DNA of 64,000 nucleotides, from contig JAKJXP020000029.1 of the NCBI GenBank assembly GCA_022225965.2, positions 372,001 through 436,000 of the forward strand. The letters run 5' to 3'. Both the position numbers and the translations under genes were made by a program. This document shows, piece by piece, positions 13,265 through 24,214 of this stretch; position 1 is the first letter of the stretch, and the number at the start of each line of letters is the position of its first letter. Under the pieces are notes generated by a model. The model did not search any database. It was not told the origin of the DNA and was given only the letters and a program-made list of their open reading frames with translations. This stretch comes from Diatrype stigma (taxonomy: Eukaryota > Ascomycota > Sordariomycetes > Xylariales > Diatrypaceae).

Positions 13265-14273
13265 TTACGCTCGGCGGGCGGGTGAGCCCGGGAAAATCGC
13301 CGAATGCATGAAGTTTGTCTTAACGCTATAGAGCCGATTTCGACCGTCGCACTCCTCCTTGGGCTCGCTCGGTTCGTAGTGCCGAAAATACTCGGCGCGA
13401 TACGCCTCCGCCTTTAACCGATGTTCTCGGCGCGCCAGATGCCGAGCTCCATCTCATGGTGCGCGTAGTACACGCCGCAGTCGAAGATCCATGGATCGCT
13501 GGTGTTCTGCTCCACCCCCACGTTCCTGTCCCACAAGTCGCCGTGGATCAACACCGGCGTCACCGATCGGCCGTCCGCTTCTAGCGCGCCGATTAGCCGC
13601 GGTATGAGGTGGGACTGCACCCTCTGGTACGCGGCCTCCAGCTCCGGCCATGTGCCGTTGGCCTCGGTGTCCTGCCGATACGCCTCGGCTAGCAGCTGGG
13701 CGAAGAACGGCGTCCACCGGTCCTGCCAACCCACGGCCTGCGTCCGGCTCCCGTCGTACGTCTGTATGCCGAATCCGAACCGACCTCCGCTCGTACTAGT
13801 GCTAGTGCCACCGAGCATCGTCAGCGCACTCCGCCGGTGCAACGCCGCAAGCCGTGCGCCGAGTTTTGCGGCGTCGGGAAGAACGTTCGACGATGTGAAG
13901 TTCTTGAACTCTGTTATGAGAAAGTACGTCGTTGCTCTACCACCGGCTCCTTCTGGTGAGGCAATGGCGCTTTCGCTTTCCTTCAATTTGCCCCTCGCGA
14001 TTGGCTTCGGAACCAGATCCGGCGCCAGAGCGTGTAACTTTACCATGCCGGCGAATTCGCCCTCTACCTGGCTGCTAGCTAGGCTTTCCGTGACATACTA
14101 GACGGGTTTTCCCCGTGTTAGTAATTTATGTAGGGTTTTGACATAATAGTCAGATGCCAATGACAGGGAAAATCAAGTAGTTATAGTTACCTTCAAGAAA
14201 ACGGTGTAGGCCTGCCAGAGGCGTCCACTGCGATGATCTTAGCAGTTATAAAATTGCTCGAAGTGCCATATCT
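13265..14273 (-). pseudogene. Fructosamine kinase family (FN3K-like) gene, frame-disrupted
   Basis: The family phosphorylates ketosamine adducts on glycated proteins or acts as an aminoglycoside-phosphotransferase-like kinase. The longest frame, 13414-14046, holds LIHGDLWDRN and VYYAHHEMELGIW, matching the FN3K catalytic HGDLW and the downstream DP-x-YYG-H motif, although the usual Asp-Pro is Cys-Gly here. Downstream, the family's C-terminal sequence (EPKEECDGRNRLYSVK) continues in another frame, so a 1-nt shift lies near 13425-13435. Upstream, a GTAACT...TCTAG intron (about 14101-14196) precedes a small exon with GTSSNFITAKI and YTVFLK that again needs a frame change. With two shifts and altered motif residues, it is probably a pseudogene. 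It ends head-to-tail opposite the decayed NLR. Confidence 0.72.
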
Positions 14274-15060
14274 ATGAGCGGATTGAATTTGAATTCCAGA
14301 AGGAAGTGCTATTAACGTATCGAAGTTAGCTAGTGTTCATACGTCTAAGTATACGACGGCTTCACTAGTTGCAACAGCACCTGGTGGCCTACCATTGACA
14401 ACGGCTTCATTCAACGGGAGCTCTTGGCCTACAGTGCTATCCAACATAATTAAGATTCCATCTAGTCGAAGAGTTCATGCTACGAGGCCTCTAACGACTG
14501 AGCCCGTCCTCAGATGAAACTATGAAAAGAGAAATGCTTAGACAAGTGTGACAGTAGAAAGTCACTTTTACAAGATTTGGCTCACAGTTGCCTTGTGTAG
14601 ATTTTACCATAAGGGCAACGCGACCTCTAGTTATTGCTCGAACGTACGTCGTATCTTGAGGTGCCTATCTAGTTAAGCTGCGGGGGCGTGATCAAGTCCG
14701 AGAAGCAACACTGCAATATTTGCAGGTAAAGGTTGGCTATAGTGCTGTTGGAACCACCCCGCAAAGTGAACATGTACGTGCATCTGGTTCGACCAATTAT
14801 GATACAGCAACCCCTGAAAATACGTACCATGCGTCGTGATACAATGCGCCCTACCAGGTCACATGGTACGTATACCAGCTGAATGCGACGTTATAGATAT
14901 GCTGGTTGGTTCAAATTCCTTGCCATGCAGTTACATGTTGGGGGCAACTATGCAGGTATACATGTGGCCGCTACCTATAACTACAGTGGCCTGTCCTACA
15001 TCGTTCTCGCTGCGTATTGTTCTAAACTAATAAGATATCCCAATTTCGATCAGTACGACG
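14274..15060. other. Intergenic region, no gene seen
   Basis: Both strands are closed by frequent stops except for short frames just before 15061. No recognisable motif or repeat was found. It would contain the promoter of the MFS transporter and the missing 5' end of the FN3K-like gene. Confidence 0.5.
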
Positions 15061-16892
15061 ATGCCAGAAACCGACAAAATTCAGACCCAGAGCTTGAGAG
15101 TAAAGGAAATGCAGCAGCCATCCTTAGATAGCGCCTCGTCGGATGCCCCATATTCTGTTTTCACCAAAAGGCAGAAGCGATGGATTGTGTTCCTGGCCGC
15201 TCTTGCCGCCATGTTCTCTCCCATGAGTAGCTTCATTTTTTACCCGGCCATCACCTCGATCGCCACCAGCCTCGGCGTGACTGTCGGCTTGGTCAACATC
15301 GCCATCACAACGTACATGGTGGTGTCCGGCATCAGGCCAGCGCTTCTCGGCAATGCTGCGGACAAGATTGGTCGGCGGCCGATCTACGTATTTGCTTTGT
15401 CGGTCTACCTTGCGGCGAACATCGGACTATCGGTACAGCATAACTTCGCGGCGCTGCTAGTGTTGAGGATGCTGCAAAGCGTCGAAAGTTCTGGTTCGTT
15501 CCATTCTCTCTCCGGTGGCTTCCGGCCTGTTGCGGCACCGTCTGGTTGACTGGCTGGCCGCTGACGATGAATGCTAGGGACGATATCGCTCGGCTATGGC
15601 ATCATATCAGATATCACGACTCCGGCCGAGAGAGGCTCCTAGGTCGGAGTCTTCAACCTAGGGTTCTCTTCCTCAATCTCTCTCAGGCGTACATCATATG
15701 TACTGATAAAAGATCAGTCCAAATGTAGCACCTCCGCTTGGGCCGGTCCTGGGTGGTGTTATCGCTGTGAAGTTGGGGTGGGAATGGATATTCTGGTTCC
15801 TTTCCATACTCGGGGGCTCGTGCTTGCTCTTAGTACTGTTCACGCTACCGGAAACGTCGCGCCTTATCGTCGGAGACGGGAGTATACCTGCCACGGGGAT
15901 AAACTGCACGCTCGTAGCTGTCTTCGGCGATAGGAGGAAGTGCAAAACCGAAAAGAAAGAACAAGCTGAGAAGACTAAGCGAAAGTTTTCATCCCCCAAC
16001 CCCCTGGCATGCTTGAAACTGCTTTTCGCGAAAGACATCGCGAGTGTCCTACTCAGCAACGGCATATACTATACCACGTACTGCTGCATGCAGGCATCAT
16101 TATCTACCCTGTTCATAGACGTATATGGGTATCAAGAGTTACAAGCTGGGCTGGTATATATCCCCTTTGGCTTGGGTTGTTTGGCAAGTGTATTTCTATG
16201 GGGTCAGTCACGTCTTTTTGCCCTATGTAGAATATATCCAGGAGAACCAACAACCTGATTACTGCAGGCAAAATTCTCAATTACGACTACGCAAAAACAG
16301 TCAAGTCTCATGAGACCAATAACATGGGTAGGCGGAATAATGGCCAGCTTGGCGAATTTCCGATTGAGCTTGCAAGACTACGCAGTTCCCTTTCCCTGTT
16401 AGCTGTCACTACAGTCGCAACGATAAGCTATGGCTGGGTCGTCGAAAAGCGAGTCGTAAGTAACCGATCCCAGAATGTTTCCTATGTCGTAAGAGTTAGG
16501 GTTGATTTTGAGCAGCATGTAGCTGTGCCACTGGTCTTACAGGCGATCGTGGGTTTTAGCATAAGCGGTGTCTTTGTGGTAAGTGTCAAACCTCCGATTC
16601 AAACTCGGATACCTTTACTGAATCGCTATTTTCTTCATAGGCCCTTGGGACTCTTCTTACGGATTTAAACCCGGATAGGCCATCAACAGCCGCCGCTTCT
16701 GCGAATAGTGTGCGCTGCGCACTCGCAGCTGGGGCGCTTGCAGCCTTGCAGCCCATAATCGACGCAGTGGGCGCAGGCTGGTGCTTCACCATCTTCGGAA
16801 TCCTCTGTGAGATGTGCGGTCCCTTGTTGCTCCTCGAGATGCGGATGGGCCATCGGTGGAGGAGCTCTAGAAGTGTGGCAAGTTCATTGTGA
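15061..16892 (+). CDS. MFS multidrug transporter (DHA1 type) with one in-frame stop
   Basis: A predicted 12-helix proton-antiporter of the plasma membrane. Exons are 15061-15493, 15578-15662, 15718-16202, 16268-16455, 16516-16578 and 16641-16892; all junctions keep frame and use GT/AG. The family signatures are the helix 2-3 loop GNAADKIGRRPIYV, the motif LGYGIISDITTPAERG, GPNVAPPLGPVLGG in helix 5, and ALQPIIDAVGAGW near the end. In exon 2 the codon expected to encode Tyr (RGS-x-VGVFNLG) is TAG at 15640-15642. Nothing else is broken. Either the gene is freshly inactivated or this is a base error. Its position beside the decayed NLR and FN3K-like gene favours real decay. Substrate unknown. 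Confidence 0.75.
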
Positions 16893-17675
16893 GCGACTTC
16901 TATGAGATCATTCGGCAAGACGAAGACTACGATTCCTACATGAAGATTTTGTCGAACCAATGACACATACACCTATAGATATCGCCACTGAACGACGGGC
17001 CACACCCATAGGCTTGGGTACCTCAACTCCCCATAGCTCATTTATCCAATTATAGAGATACGCCAAGCTGAATAGTAAAACACGTAAGACATAGTTACGC
17101 AGGGGAAAATATCGCAGTTAGTGCTGGTAGGGTAGTCAGGGAGGTTACTTACCAAGCTTACCAATCAGTAAGTGGGCGTGTAATCTCGTATAAGTCCCAT
17201 TCGGGCCAAGCCGACTAGTTTCTCGCATCAAACGTGGCTTATATTGGCAGCAATGGATGTTTGGAGAGCGAATAAACCAACAGCGAGACCGGATAATATA
17301 GCATTGTTGCCCAGAAAGCGAGCCAAGAGCCAAGCCCTTGGAGAGCTACATTCTCCTCATGTTAACGCCTTGGCTTTTGCACGCAATGGGCAGATTTCGC
17401 CTGCAAGATCGATAAGATAATCTTATCAGATCAATCATGGGTGGTATCGTTATGTCATGGTACCTCCCACCTTCCCTCAGGAGAATGGTTGCCAACGGGG
17501 CTCAGGGTATGAGGATAGGCGAGCATGCCCGAGAGCGGGGAATGCACTGTGTCCAGATTGATGAGAATTTTCTCATCACGATACCGACAGCACATTTACT
17601 CCTTCTTGATGTAAGAATGGCCCCTTGGGATCTCAGCTTGTTCCGGTAGATATAGCAGGAAGGGACGTCTTCAAA
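16893..17675. other. Intergenic region upstream of the methyltransferase
   Basis: No gene is supported. A short frame at 17437-17649 lacks any recognisable motif. The notable element is a paired GATA-type site at 17411-17427, listed separately. Confidence 0.45.
17411..17427. promoter_or_regulatory. Inverted pair of GATA-factor sites
   Basis: GATAAG (17411-17416) and CTTATC (17422-17427) form a short palindrome about 250 bp before the methyltransferase start. Paired HGATAR sites are the usual binding arrangement for AreA/Nit2-type nitrogen regulators. Function here is inference from the motif only. Confidence 0.4.
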
Positions 17676-19224
17676 ATGGCAGAATCACAGCCGACTCTAA
17701 ACGAGCTTGCAGCGAAGGTGACCGAGCTCTCAGAAGCCCTGACTCGGCAGTTGATCGAGAAAAATGTCCCAATTCCAACATTCGCAGCCGATAGCGTTAC
17801 AAGCTACAAGGGCCTGACGGAAGAGATGTTCTTAACGCGCCAAAAGCTTGCTGATGTGCTGAACGATATGTGGATTCTCAGTCAAGGCCCGAGTGAAAGC
17901 ATTCACAACTACGTCCACAATGTATTTCCAACGTTCCAGACGCAGTGAAAAGCCCATGCTAATTCTGGTAGGCTATTCCAGATGCTGCGGCGCTCAACGT
18001 TCTGAATCATTTTGACTTCTGGTCCGCTGTGCCCCTGGAAGGATCTGCTTCGTACGCAGAGATCGCGAAGCACACATCACTTCCGCAAGATGTCGTCTAT
18101 CGCGTACTGCAGCACGCCGTGACACTCCGTCTGTTCGCCGAGACGGAACCCGGAAAGCCCTCGTCGCGCATTAAGCACTCGTCGCGCTCGGCAGCGCTGG
18201 CCAAGCAACCTGGTCTGAAGGCTCTCGTGTCCTCCGTGTTGGACACTTCGAGTGCGCCGATGATGATCATGAACGAAGCGCTCGACCGATATAGCCGTGG
18301 CAAGCCCGAGTTGACGCAAGAGATGAGCGAGACGGCTTTCGCTTTGTTACACGCTGGTGGGCAGTTTTCTGGAAAGCACCGCAATTCCTGGGACTTCCTT
18401 GACAACGACGGGGTTGGGGACAGAAAAGGCTGGAGACAGAAGAGCTTCGTTGAGTTTATGAGTTACATCAAGGAGATCTTCCAGCTTGAGGCCGTCGTTC
18501 TCGAGGCACTAGACTGGAAGGCAGCCGGCAAGGCCAAGGTAGTTGATGTGAGTACTATTCTCATCCTTATTAGGATTATACGCGTTCTTCGCTATCGTGA
18601 TATCTACCCTTGCTGGACCCTTCGTCTACCCTGGTATCCCCATGCAGAATTGGCGCTACTGACACAAAGAAGGTCGGTGGCTCAGCGGGTGCAGACGCAT
18701 TCATGGTAGCCCAGAAGTTTCCCGATCTCAGCATTGTGGTCCAGGACATGCCGAAACTGGAGGCAGTCTTCGAAGCCGACGTGCCCGCGGACCTCAAATC
18801 GCGTGTGTCGTTCGTCGCGCATGACCTCCACAAGCCTCAGACAGTCGAGGCCGATATCTACATGCTCAAGATGATTCTACATGACTACCCGGGGCATGAG
18901 GCGGCCAAGATCTTGCGGGCGTTGGTACCCGCTCTGAGGCCTGGCAACCGCGTCGTCTTGATTGAATACATCGGCAAGGTCGACGATGACAGCCAGAACA
19001 AAACCAATGGAACAAAGGACACAGGGCCCCCGCTGCCCCGCTCAATCCAGCAGATGGGCACCGCGACGGACTTGCGCATGATGGCACTGTTCAACGCGAA
19101 GGAGCGCCCAGCGGAGGCATACAGGAGGATCTTCCGCGATGCAGACGAGCGTTTCGAAATTACCAGCCTCAAGGCTAATCCTTTGACATTCTTTGCGGTT
19201 ATCGAGGCTGTGTGGCGCGGTTGA
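17676..19224 (+). CDS. S-adenosylmethionine-dependent O-methyltransferase
   Basis: A plant/fungal small-molecule O-methyltransferase (Methyltransf_2 class). Exons are 17676-17921, 17972-18547 and 18673-19224, about 457 residues, with all junctions in phase 0. The N-terminal half is the helical dimerisation domain with a winged-helix segment (residues about 90-150). The SAM-binding glycine motif VVDVGGSAGADAF is assembled across the second intron. It is followed by the acidic partner (VVQDMPKLEAVF), the catalytic-region motif LKMILHDYPGHEAAKIL and the C-terminal LIEYIGK strand. The start (MAESQPTLNE) is the first Met of the frame that fits the family. The acceptor AAG of intron 2 is atypical, but a CTGAC branch site precedes it. 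It is the first intact gene after the decay island. No polyketide or peptide synthase is nearby, so its substrate cannot be guessed. Confidence 0.88.
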
Positions 19225-19466
19225 AGTAGGAACATGAGACTTCGGTGGGCGTCAAAGGGGGTCGGGTACACTTCCCAGCCCTGAGGTGGTCCCCTTTCCA
19301 CCTTACCCAAGCGGCCTAGTAGCCTACAACAGGGATGAGATGGGAATAAGCTGAAAATTTTCGATAGTTTATTACTAGGAACTTCAAAATGTGTTTCGTA
19401 AGAAGAAAAACTGTCCGTGAAGCTGTGAGATCGCTTACAACCCACACACTATAACTACCTGCCTCC

Positions 19467-21600
19467 CTAATGTACATATCTAAATGCAACCACCGCGTCA
19501 CCACCATGCCCAATCCGAGATCCTTGAATGTACCCATGACCAACAATGCCGCTAGCCTCCGCCTCCTCGAACTTCGCATTCTGCTTTTTCAGATAGTGCT
19601 TGATGACGAAAGCCATGCCGGCGACGATCAAGCACGCCCCGCTCATCACAGCGCCTCCGATGTAGTACCGCGGCTTCTGCCAATCCGGGAACATGTAGGC
19701 TGTGTAGAAGTGCGCCACGCCAGCCGACATGAAGTTGACTATGGCGAGAGCCGCCGCTCGCTTGGCTCTGGGCCGGGGGAGTGAAGCGCTTAGCCAACTA
19801 ACGCACAAGTTGTAAGGCGAGTAGGTCCCACTTGTCATCAGGAACATCGAGAAGTATCGACCGCCGGTCGAGGGAACGAACATTGCGAGCAAGTTTCCAA
19901 GCAAGCCGATGACCATCGGAGCCGCAATGTGGTAGCCACGTTCGTGTCTACGGGCGGCATGGAAGGATACGATCAGTGAGACGATGAAGGCGAAAAAGTA
20001 TGGAGGTGCCGTCAGAAGAAGCGTTGTCGTATCCTGTAGCCAATGTGTCAGTAGCTGGTTATTGTGTCATTGAACCTTGACCTATCGAAGACTCACGTCG
20101 TATCCCAAGGTACCGACGATGGAAGGGAAGAAGTTGTTGAATGATTGAGCGGTAATGAGAGCCATCTGAACAACAACAAACATGTACAGCTTCGGATCAA
20201 TCAGAGCCTGCTTGAGTCCCCAGAAGATAGACTCAGGGTCTTCATCGACAATACCGGCGTTTTCTTTCCGGATACGCCATTCCTGCAAGTGACAAATCAG
20301 CATGAGACAATGAGTCGTATCCGATGGGGCTGGTAGACTCACAGCGAGAAGTTGGACATCACGCGACAGGAAGACATGCTTGCTTTGGAGCGGATAGTCC
20401 GTCATGAGAGGGAGAAGTAGAAGGGCAATCACAACTGTCATGGCGCCCTCAATGATGAACAGCCACTCCCATGCCTTTTTGCCACCAACCCCTTGCATTT
20501 GACTCGTAATACCGGCGGCGATCAGTCCAGCAAATGCAGTAGCCAGCATATTACCGCCGTATAAGATGGCAATTCGTGGAGGCAACTCGGTCCTCTTGTA
20601 CCTATTGACGCAGGGGTTAGAGGCAAGTCGTCCCCCTATCTAATTATATAGGAAGGTATTCAGCTTACCAGCAGCTCAGTACCACGAACACGGCCGGTAG
20701 GAACGGTGCTTCCACCAGTCCCAACTACTGCATGTTAAAATAATGCTCTCGCCATCTATGCGTCGTTCTTCTTTACGGCCTACAGGGGCTGGTAAGACTC
20801 GATGGAATGGTATACATACTGCCAGAAAGTTAGTGGTCGGGAAATAAACATGTATCGAAGCCGGGTAGTGGTGTATACGTACCAACAAATCTAACAGCGG
20901 CAAGTCCTTGGAAGTTTGTCACGAAGCCTTGGCTCATAGACATAACACCCCACGCACTTGTGATCAAGCATATGTAAAACGATGGTCGAACTTTTCCAAC
21001 GATGAGATTTCCTGGAACCTGAGTGATGCCTGTACTACCGTGTTAGCTTATATGGCAGACCCATCGACCAACTGGTCGCCCGCGGCATTTCAGGGGCAAT
21101 ATTCAACAGTATCGACACAGGGTGGCAAATGATTCTAGAACGGGTATATGCTTACAGTATCCTGTTACACACAGTTGATGTTGTTAGTGAATTACGCGTA
21201 AATAGGTACCGATATAACTGAAGATCACCATACCGATGTAAAACATAAGAAGACAAGTGTTATATTGGGCGTTGGTCATCCCCAAGTCGTCTGGAAGTCC
21301 CACGATCTTGGCACTGGCGATATTGTTCCGATCCCTATTGAAGCCATTCGTTATCAACACTTGTGATTGGCGCATCTTGTTTTCACGGCGAACTTACAAA
21401 ATGTTAAGTAGAAACAAAATGAAGACCGTAGGCATCAGAGTGCAGTCGAGCAAACGGGTCAGCTTTCTCTCCAGCTTCTTGAGCTCCCCCTCATCCAAGT
21501 GCGCGATCTCCTCCGGGAGAGGAAGCTCATCTGGGAGGAGAGCTTGGGGCTTGTCCACGTGGTCGACATCGTGCTTGTCGACGCCGATCGAGTCTGACAT
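19467..21600 (-). CDS. Dal5/allantoate-type MFS anion permease
   Basis: A 12-helix plasma-membrane importer of the anion:cation symporter family, whose fungal members carry allantoate, nicotinate, tartrate and related organic anions. The eight exons are 21398-21600, 21210-21334, 21156-21161, 20887-21029, 20669-20724, 20343-20601, 20097-20282 and 19467-20033, about 514 residues with no break. The N-terminus is acidic and cytosolic. Signatures are DRNNIASAKIVGLPDDLGM after helix 1, the QVPGNLIVGKVRPS loop, RFLGLVEAPFLPAVF in helix 4-5, SCWYKRTELPPRIAI, and EWLFIIEGAMTVV. Exon 3 is only six bases and is needed to build the conserved G-Y-x-I-T-Q-V-P. Its location beside two 2-hydroxyacid dehydrogenases suggests a hydroxy-acid substrate, which is inference. 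Confidence 0.9.
21156..21161 (-). other. Six-nucleotide microexon of the Dal5-type permease
   Basis: On the minus strand the sequence reads acceptor ACAG, six coding bases, then donor GTAAGC. Exon 2 ends with one pending base and exon 4 begins with two completing bases; only with the six bases between does the frame give GYCITQVP, matching the conserved family segment. Flanking introns are 48 and 126 nt. Confidence 0.75.
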
Positions 21601-22394
21601 TTTGGAAGATGATGATGGCCTCGTATCCTCAAAGGTTGAAGGCGAAAGGGACCTAGGACTGGGAGGTCAATCATGAAACTATCGGATGCATTATTAGAGG
21701 GATGAAGATATAACACCCCAAGCCTAATGGTGGTTACGCTCAGGGGCCTCTGAGGAGCCTTATCGGAAAACAGAGCGCACACCGTTTCGACACCCTGGCC
21801 CCGGGTCCCGGACCCTGGGCACCCCAGATCCCCGTAGAACTACAGTAGTTACTATTTGTGGAGGATCGTGGGGTACACTCAGGGGGGTCAAGACTCCGCA
21901 CTATTACCCCAGTGCATCAGCGTGAGCTTTACCGAAAGAGGCAGGGAGGATCGCGACCTCAATACTGTCGAATAAGTACCTAGATATACAGACCTATAGA
22001 CACACCGAGGAGATCTGGATTGTCCTCAACGGCACAGCAGTAAGCTACCCCACGATTTGGCTAGTGCTGAGAATGTGTAGCCGCAATGTACGGGGACAAT
22101 ATCGTCACATCGGGGATCAGTCCGTGTGTAACTAGGACGACTCTGATCCCGTACTAAGTGCAGTCAGACAGTCATGACTCTGTCAAAATCTGGCCGGCAG
22201 GCTCTGGTGGCCTTTTCGCAAGCGAGAGCTGTCGATGGTATTACGAAGCTAGTCGACAGCTCTCGTCATGAGCTTATAACCCATGATCTAAGGCTACTTA
22301 GAGTCTGATAGCTCGATCAATTGCATATGGATGCGAGGGTATACGATAGGTCCTGAGTACATTTCATATACATATAAATGATCGTGCTAAAAGC
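21601..22394. other. Promoter-side intergenic region of the permease
   Basis: No gene is supported. The region is upstream of the permease start (minus strand) and downstream of the dehydrogenase stop. It contains a perfect 13-bp inverted repeat at 22223-22265, listed separately. Confidence 0.5.
22223..22265. repeat. Perfect 13-bp inverted repeat with 17-bp spacer
   Basis: Arms cgagagctgtcga (22223-22235) and tcgacagctctcg (22253-22265) are exact reverse complements. It lies about 620 bp upstream of the permease start and 130 bp past the dehydrogenase stop. It could be a protein-binding palindrome or an RNA hairpin; nothing distinguishes these. Confidence 0.8.
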
Positions 22395-23506
22395 CTACGC
22401 GGATTCAAATGCCTGTGTGTTAACTGGAGTGAACGGCTTGCCAATGAACTCTCCCTGTTCTCCAACCACCGACAGGATGTTTTTCATGGCGAACAGCTCG
22501 AAATTGATCCTCGTGTCGAGAACGCCGCCCGCAATATGTGTCGTGAGGGTGACGTTCTCCATCTGCGCCAACTCCTTCGAGACTTGCGGTTCATGGTAGT
22601 GGACATCCAAGCCCGCGGCAGAAATCTTTCCACTCCTCAATGCTGCGACTAGCGCATCCTCGTTGACTACCTCCCCTCGTGCTGTGTTTATCAGCCGCGC
22701 ACCCTGTTTCATCGCAGCGAACGCCTCGGTATTCATCAGGTCCTCTGTGTGCTTATTTAACGGCGTATGGAGACTGACGCAGTCCGCTACGGCGAGTAGA
22801 TCATGCAGGCTCTCGTGGAAAGTCGCTCCCAGCTCCTTTTCCACCTCTGGAGGCGACCGGACCACGTCGTAATAATGTATTTTCATGCCAAGCGCCGTGC
22901 CCGCCTTATAGGCCAACTTCTTGCTGATGTTGCCGAGGCCGACAATGCCCAGGATGTGGCCACGCGGACTGGCCGATATGGTGGCCGTGAGCTTGTGGAC
23001 CTCGGTGAACTTGGCCGGATCGCAGGTCCGGGCGGCAAGTTGAGAACGAGTGAAGTTACGGAATACCGAAAGCAGCATGTAGAGGCCGGTATCCGAGACG
23101 GCCTCGTCAGATGCTCCAGCCCCGTTGGCATACCAGATCTTGCGCCGGCCGAGGGCATCTACATCGGCCCAGTTGAAGCCGGCCCCGGCTGATGCAAATA
23201 TGCGGACGGAGGGGGGTAGAAGTGAAATCAGCTCGTCGTCCCACTGCCCCATCTCGCCGCCGGTCTGGAAGTGTGGGCGGAAAATGGCAGAGAAGTCGCC
23301 ATATCTGCGATGGTTGATTAGATGTTTGCTAGATGCGCTAGGTAGCCCCAATGCCCTTACTTCTTTTCTTTCAGAGCCTGGATAAAGGACGCGCGATCAG
23401 GCTCCTCGTTTCGGATCACTTGAAAACGCCGACTGAATTCGTTATTGTAGATATCGTGATTGTATTTAATCGGTTCCCCGATGTGAAGTACAATGGGCTT
23501 GGACAT
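22395..23506 (-). CDS. D-isomer-specific 2-hydroxyacid dehydrogenase (glyoxylate/hydroxypyruvate reductase-like)
   Basis: An NAD(P)H-dependent oxidoreductase that interconverts a 2-oxo acid and a D-2-hydroxy acid in the cytosol. Exons are 23361-23506 and 22395-23304 (intron 23305-23360), 351 residues, starting MSKPIVLHIGEPIKY. The nucleotide-binding motif reads GIVGLGNISKKLA, with Ser in the place of the usual third glycine. Catalytic residues of the family are present: Arg in LINTARGEVVNEDAL, Glu in GLDVHYHEPQVS, His in TTHIAGG. The gene is intact. It starts 708 bp from the divergent flavocytochrome b2-like gene, which suggests shared control. Substrate is unknown; candidates are glyoxylate, hydroxypyruvate or another 2-oxo acid. 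Confidence 0.92.
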
Positions 23507-24214
23507 GCTGCGTTTCGCTGGTGCCAAAACTTTGCGACCTTGAGCTAATGAAGGTTCCTTCTATGCTGCTAGGTTCTTGTTCGCACCGTATCTCAAAGTT
23601 GCTCTTCTCAACGTCAAGAAATGTCCCCTGCATCCGATCACGCTCAATTATCGCGACTAGTCGTGGCCATCTAGTGATCTCGGCATCCATCGGCATCTCT
23701 GATGCTTGTTCCCCATCCCGGTGTTGCCCACCGACGAGATGCGGAGATTTGGAGAATGAGGGGACAGTGGGTGATGGTATCGGCAGGAAAGGGGCGTCGG
23801 AGAGAAGGCCGAGGTGGGTTTTCGTAGCACCCCCGGAGCGCCCTAGCCCTGATCTAGGGACCCTGGATTGGCGGCGACCACGAATCACCCGAATCCCCAA
23901 TGCTACAGTACTTGCTGCATCACGATGTGGGCCAATGGTTTAACACGGACCGTTACAGGGGTCAACTAGTCAACGCTACTTGCTGAGTATCGAAGTCGAC
24001 GGTTGTAGACTGTCCGGAACTCAAGAAAGCTTGATACAGATGCCTGGCTGTCTTGTGAGTAGAAGATTTCTTGGTCGTATCAATATCTGCGCTATTCAAC
24101 CAACTCCACATCGACATCGCGGCGTAGAGGAAAGCGACAGACTACACAAATCAACGCTGTACCGGTCTGTCAGCAACTCCGGAATACTTCAAACATCTTC
24201 AACTTCCAGGCAGG
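23507..24214. promoter_or_regulatory. Shared bidirectional promoter region of two hydroxyacid dehydrogenases
   Basis: The 708-bp gap separates divergently transcribed genes for a D-2-hydroxyacid dehydrogenase and an L-2-hydroxyacid (flavocytochrome) dehydrogenase. Open frames within it overlap antisense and lack family motifs. No single binding site stood out. Confidence 0.5.

Noticed and set aside
13502..14101. 199-codon plus-strand frame
   Set aside because: It lies antisense to the FN3K-like gene, whose HGDLW motif fixes the coding strand.
22803..23192. 129-codon plus-strand frame
   Set aside because: It is antisense to the D-2-hydroxyacid dehydrogenase.
23466..23943. Overlapping 140-codon frames on both strands in the dehydrogenase promoter
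   Set aside because: Mutually antisense, no motif, and placed in a divergent promoter.
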